DNA of 7,465 nt from UBA2450 sp045132035 (GTDB lineage Bacteria; Bacillota_I; Bacilli_A; RFN20; CAG-826). Below are positions 4,752 to 7,465 of this stretch, piece after piece; within the stretch, counting starts at the first letter, position 1; every line of letters starts with the position of its first letter. The stretch covers positions 1-7,465 of the forward strand of contig JBGURM010000028.1 of assembly GCA_045132035.1 (NCBI GenBank), written 5' to 3'. Under the pieces are notes generated by a model. That model saw only the letters and a list, made by a program, of their open reading frames with translations. It did not search any database and had not been told where the DNA came from. The translations under genes and the position numbers were made by a program.

Positions 4752-6236
4752 TTATTTAGTTACAATGTAACTATTGCCATCGATGACAATGTTTGAACTA
4801 TAGAATTCTTTAAAAGCATCAATTGCGTATTTAATATCTTTAGTGCCCGCAGTTTCATATGTGGAATGCATCGCAAGTTGAGCTAAACCGATATCAACAG
4901 ACATTAACGATATTTGAGATAAAAGGATTCTTCCTAAAGTTGCTCCACCTCTAACATCACTTCTATTAGTGAAAAATTGATAAGGAACAGAAGCGTTATC
5001 ACAAATCTTTTGGAATATTGCACTACTAATCGCATCACTTGTATATGCACCTGTTGCATTAAATTTAATAGCGATACCTTTATTCATATAAATCTTATTA
5101 TCACTATCAGTTAAAGATGGTTTATTTGGGTGAACAGCGTGACCATTATCCGCACTGATTAGAAACGAATTAGCGACCGCCACTTCATATTGAAGTGAGA
5201 GGTCTTTACAAATTCTAAGGAATGAGGATTTTAAGAAGTCACTATCCGCTCCTTGATTAGAAGAAGAACCAACTTCTTCATTATCTGCAATATATAAAAC
5301 ATTAATTGCTTTATCATTATTTGATTCACTAAACGCCACTGTTGAAGTATAGACGCACATTAAGTCATCTAATCTAGAAGAAGAGATAAATTCGTTCTTC
5401 TTTCCCCAAACAATACCGCTTTCTTTGTTATATAAGAATAAATCAAAATTAACAATTTCTTCTTTTTTAATCTTTAAAGAAGATGCGATTTCATCTTTTA
5501 AAGATGAATCATCTTCAAAGGCACTAAAAGGTTGAAGATCGACCGCCATATTATAGGTATAACCGCTATTGATATCACGATTAAAATGAATACAGATATT
5601 TGGAATAAATAATGTGTAATCAACTAAATTAACTAATTCTGTTTTAATAGTGTTTCCTTCGTTAATTACTACTTTTCCAGCGATTGATAAGGGACGATCA
5701 AACCAGGTAGGGGCAATCATCCCTCCATAAGGAGCGACATTGATCTTGTTATATTTATCAGTAGTTGAATTAGCTTCAGGTTTGATTTTAAAACTCGGTG
5801 AATCAGCGTGAGAAACAACAACGTGGAAATAAGGATTATTTTCACTAACTTCTTTACCAATATTAAAAGCCACTATTGTGGAATCATTACGAATGATAAA
5901 TACTTTATCACCTTGTTTAAAGGTGTAGGCTTGATATTCCTTAACTTCTTTATATCCTTTTTGTTTTAAAATATTAGATACATTTTTAATCGCGTAACAC
6001 GCGACTGGACTTTCATTAATAAAAGAAATTAAGTTATTTCCATATTTTAAATTTTCTAAGGATGACTCTTCTATTTTTGAATTAGCGCGATCTGGTTTTT
6101 TAGCGTCGGCCGGTATTAACCAAGTCTTTCCAGAGAGCACCGCTCCTGGAATTCTTCCTTGAGCGCAGTAATTACGGATACTTCTTGCCGATAATTTGAA
6201 TTTCTTTCCTGCTTCTTCCACTGATATAAATTTCAT
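4752..6236 (-). CDS. M18-family aminopeptidase with N-terminal HTH domain fusion
   Basis: The 494-residue product joins two domains. Residues 1-50 (ISVEEAGKKFKLSARSIRNY... then RIPGAVLSGKTWLIPADA) form an excisionase/MerR-like winged HTH, with a recognition helix near 17-27 and a wing near 28-42. Residues 60-494 are a full-length M18 zinc aminopeptidase (DNPEP/ApeB type, usually about 430 residues), which removes acidic or other N-terminal residues from peptides in the cytoplasm. Metal and catalytic residues are intact: SHAD (His 143), SSRLDD (Asp 290), DNEEVGS (Glu 320, Glu 321), SADNGH (Asp 363) and AMHSTYET (His 457), along with YGGxxxxxWxDRPL and NRSDVRGGATLG. Start ATG 6236 has AGGAGA 11 bases upstream. 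No Met occurs between residue 1 and residue 173, so the peptidase has no separate ATG start. It heads the minus-strand block. HTH family assignment is from pattern; DNA binding is unproven. Confidence 0.9.
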   Translation of the reverse strand: MKFISVEEAGKKFKLSARSIRNYCAQGRIPGAVLSGKTWLIPADAKKPDRANSKIEESSLENLKYGNNLISFINESPVACYAIKNVSNILKQKGYKEVKEYQAYTFKQGDKVFIIRNDSTIVAFNIGKEVSENNPYFHVVVSHADSPSFKIKPEANSTTDKYNKINVAPYGGMIAPTWFDRPLSIAGKVVINEGNTIKTELVNLVDYTLFIPNICIHFNRDINSGYTYNMAVDLQPFSAFEDDSSLKDEIASSLKIKKEEIVNFDLFLYNKESGIVWGKKNEFISSSRLDDLMCVYTSTVAFSESNNDKAINVLYIADNEEVGSSSNQGADSDFLKSSFLRICKDLSLQYEVAVANSFLISADNGHAVHPNKPSLTDSDNKIYMNKGIAIKFNATGAYTSDAISSAIFQKICDNASVPYQFFTNRSDVRGGATLGRILLSQISLMSVDIGLAQLAMHSTYETAGTKDIKYAIDAFKEFYSSNIVIDGNSYIVTK

Positions 6237-6254
6237 AATCGATAAAATCTCCTA

Positions 6255-6293
6255 TATCGGTAATATTATAGAACTTATCGGCAAAATTCTCTA
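6255..6293 (-). promoter_or_regulatory. Promoter of the HTH-aminopeptidase with two flanking direct repeats
   Basis: On the minus strand, TAGAGA (6288-6293) and a perfect TATAAT (6265-6270) are spaced by 17 bases. Two near-identical elements, TTGCCGATA (6276-6284) and TTACCGATA (6255-6263), lie exactly 21 bp apart, on the same face of the helix, one inside the spacer and the other over the likely transcription start. That is a classical repressor layout. The downstream gene encodes an HTH, so autoregulation is a reasonable inference. Confidence 0.55.
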
Positions 6294-6324
6294 CATTTTT
6301 ATTTTTGTGCTTTAAAATGATTTC

Positions 6325-6346
6325 ATATAGATATTAATATCTATAT
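6325..6346. repeat. Perfect 22-bp A/T-rich palindrome between divergent genes
   Basis: The half-site ATATAGATATT is followed immediately by its exact reverse complement, so all 22 bases are symmetric about 6335/6336. It lies between the divergent aminopeptidase and small membrane protein promoters and is followed by T6 on the plus strand. It could be a dimeric repressor operator or a weak A/T hairpin. The remaining bases of the 6237-6452 gap hold the promoters described and A/T-rich filler. Confidence 0.55.
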
Positions 6347-6403
6347 TTTTTCAAAAAAATAATAAAAATCTCTACACCACAACTCGTATAATTAAAATTT
6401 TTA

Positions 6404-6432
6404 TTGATAAATAATTCTTATTGTCTTAGTAT
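6404..6432 (+). promoter_or_regulatory. Possible promoter of the two-helix membrane protein gene
   Basis: TTGATA (6404-6409) and TAGTAT (6427-6432) are spaced by 17 bases. The leader would be only about 14 bases, reaching the AGGA at 6439-6442. A better -10 box, TATAAT at 6387-6392, lies upstream without a clear -35 and is an alternative. Confidence 0.35.
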
Positions 6433-6452
6433 ATCTTTAGGATTTTTTGAGT

Positions 6453-6815
6453 ATGAAAAATAAAAAATTGTTATGGATTGCAGCGATCGCACTAGATGTT
6501 GCCGTTACCGTATTCCTATTTGTAATCCACATTATTATGCTTGTTAATATTGTTGGGAAAACTCCTGAACAATTGCAACAGCTTAGAAATCAAGACAATC
6601 TCATTGGAATGTTAATGAGAGATAACGTCTTATATCTAGTTGGATTCGTTATTCCATTATTTGTTATCTTAGTAATCAATATTGTTGGACTTGTCTTCTA
6701 TGTTAAAAAACAAACTAAGAAAGAACCAGTTCAAGTTAATGACTTAACAGATGAACAAAAAGAAGCTCTTAAAAGAGAATTACTCCAAGAACTTCAAGGA
6801 GATAAAAAAGAATAG
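6453..6815 (+). CDS. Small two-helix membrane protein
   Basis: The 120-residue product has two long membrane helices (about 7-34 and 58-86), joined by a polar loop rich in Gln and Asn, and a charged C-terminal tail (DLTDEQKEALKRELLQEL, about 96-114) that probably forms a cytoplasmic amphipathic or coiled-coil helix. No known domain is recognised. A TTG at 6447 is in frame, but ATG 6453 lies ten bases after AGGA, the spacing pattern of neighbouring genes, so ATG is preferred. The gene is monocistronic, divergent from the HTH-aminopeptidase, and ends in a terminator that overlaps its own stop codon. Function unknown. Confidence 0.75.
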   Translation: MKNKKLLWIAAIALDVAVTVFLFVIHIIMLVNIVGKTPEQLQQLRNQDNLIGMLMRDNVLYLVGFVIPLFVILVINIVGLVFYVKKQTKKEPVQVNDLTDEQKEALKRELLQELQGDKKE

Positions 6816-6840
6816 TCACGGTTGTGACTTTTTCTTTTAT
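6814..6840 (+). terminator. Intrinsic terminator overlapping a stop codon
   Basis: AGTCAC (6814-6819) pairs with GTGACT (6824-6829) around the loop GGTT, followed by TTTTTCTTTT. The stem begins inside the TAG stop of the two-helix membrane protein gene. Confidence 0.75.
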
Positions 6841-6854
6841 AAAGAAAGTATTTA

Positions 6855-6880
6855 AAAAGCGCGATTGCGCTTTTCTTTTT
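6855..6880. terminator. Bidirectional terminator between convergent genes
   Basis: AAAAGCGC (6855-6862) pairs perfectly with GCGCTTTT (6867-6874) around the loop GATT. T-rich sequence follows on the plus strand (CTTTTTT), and the minus strand reads TTTTTAAAT after the stem. It can end both the plus gene on the left and the minus gene on the right, whose stop is at 6880-6882. Confidence 0.8.
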
Positions 6881-7371
6881 TAATGATACCAGAATGTTAA
6901 TAGATTTAGTAAAGTATCTGATTTTGCCATATTTGCAACTTTATCAAATGTCGATAAAACGCAAATAAGTAGAAAAACATCACTTTGCATCAATTCTTTA
7001 TCTCCATTATATTTATCGATAATTATATTGTATTTCCAACTGATTGTTGTTAAATCCATATGTGGAGTTATTTCTTTAGAAATAGAGTCTTCAAAATATG
7101 TTCTAAAAGCGAAACGTGCTTGCCTAGCATAAATATTCTCGTTAGCGAAGTAATTATAGAGATAAGTAATTAAATCAGATCCATTATGTGTTGTTTTTTC
7201 AACGATATGATATGAAGTAGAGGCAATGTAATTAAACAAAGAGAAAGCATTTTCTCTTCCAATAGAAGAAACCCACTCATTATATTTATTTAAAATCACA
7301 CTGATTCTGTTACCATCCGTGTATCTTGCCGTTATTTCCATTATTTCTAATACTTGATCACGTTCTGCCAT
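6880..7371 (-). CDS. Hypothetical helical protein
   Basis: The 163-residue product is not one I recognise. It appears soluble and all-helical, rich in Tyr, Asn, Ile and Ser, with no signal peptide and no obvious catalytic motif. One hydrophobic stretch near residues 128-147 (SDVFLLICVLSTFDKVANMA) is more like a buried helix than a membrane span. Start ATG 7371 has AAGGA seven bases upstream and a TATAAT at 7386-7391, so it is the probable first gene of its own transcript. It ends at a shared bidirectional terminator, convergent with the two-helix membrane protein gene. Base composition is like the neighbours. Confidence 0.75.
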   Translation of the reverse strand: MAERDQVLEIMEITARYTDGNRISVILNKYNEWVSSIGRENAFSLFNYIASTSYHIVEKTTHNGSDLITYLYNYFANENIYARQARFAFRTYFEDSISKEITPHMDLTTISWKYNIIIDKYNGDKELMQSDVFLLICVLSTFDKVANMAKSDTLLNLLTFWYH

Positions 7372-7385
7372 ATCGAAATCCTTGT

Positions 7386-7391
7386 ATTATA
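7386..7391 (-). promoter_or_regulatory. -10 box upstream of the helical protein gene
   Basis: A perfect TATAAT on the minus strand lies 14 bases before ATG 7371, with the surrounding TTCTATAATA identical to the aminopeptidase promoter core. No strong -35 is seen at the usual distance, and the leader would be very short. Confidence 0.4.
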
Positions 7392-7399
7392 GAATTCGA

Positions 7400-7441
7400 C
7401 CAAAGAATTGATTGATCTACATCTATAATTCCTTTCTTTGG
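7400..7441. repeat. Inverted repeat CCAAAGAA / TTCTTTGG
   Basis: CCAAAGAA (7400-7407) and TTCTTTGG (7434-7441) are exact reverse complements separated by 26 bases, upstream of the helical protein promoter. It could be an operator or a weak hairpin ending an upstream minus-strand gene. On the minus strand, a frame open from the right edge ends at TAG (7423-7425) and might be the tail of that gene, but only 14 codons are visible. Confidence 0.35.
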
Positions 7442-7465
7442 GAACCAAGTGAGTTATTCATTTCA

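Noticed and set aside
6288..6376. Direct repeat TCTCTACA at 6288-6295 and 6369-6376
   Set aside because: Eight bases in A/T-rich DNA can recur by chance, and the spacing gives no regulatory meaning.

Overview
The window is AT-rich bacterial DNA with compact genes, A/T-rich promoters and short AGGA-type ribosome binding sites that are usually followed by TTT. TGG encodes Trp, and TAA, TAG and TGA all appear as stops, so the standard bacterial code fits better than the Mycoplasma code. Together with the protein types (XdhC, M18 aminopeptidase, PI-PLC-X, Sel1 repeats, excisionase-like HTH), this suggests a low-GC Bacillota or deep Mollicutes/Erysipelotrichia-related lineage, possibly host-associated. 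That placement is inference. I see no tRNA, rRNA, CRISPR array, IS element or phage structural gene.

Layout: positions 1-735 (minus) hold most of an XdhC/CoxI-family protein cut off by the left edge. It diverges from a lipoprotein gene (903-1439, plus), which is followed by a polytopic membrane protein gene (1496-2161, plus). The divergent intergenic region carries an isolated GC-rich inverted repeat. Positions 2162-2505 contain no confident protein gene. They hold two tandem terminators, then a self-contained transcription unit at about 2272-2405: an extended -10 box, a 12-bp closing stem with small internal hairpins, and a strong intrinsic terminator. I interpret it as a small non-coding RNA that I cannot assign to a known family.

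Positions 2506-6236 (minus) form a four-gene block transcribed right to left: an M18 aminopeptidase with an N-terminal DNA-binding-type HTH fused to it, a Sel1-repeat protein, a membrane-targeted PI-PLC-X phosphodiesterase, and a small four-helix membrane protein whose start overlaps the PLC stop (TAATG). The last gene ends just after an A6 run; a one-base shift there would add a 14-residue acidic tail. The promoter of the HTH-aminopeptidase has two direct repeats 21 bp apart flanking its -10 box, which fits autoregulation.

To the right, a 22-bp perfect palindrome lies between the aminopeptidase and a divergent small two-helix membrane protein (6453-6815, plus). A terminator and a bidirectional hairpin separate that gene from a convergent unknown helical protein (6880-7371, minus). 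The best candidates for something undescribed are the HTH-M18 fusion with its repeat-bearing promoter, and the orphan structured RNA.
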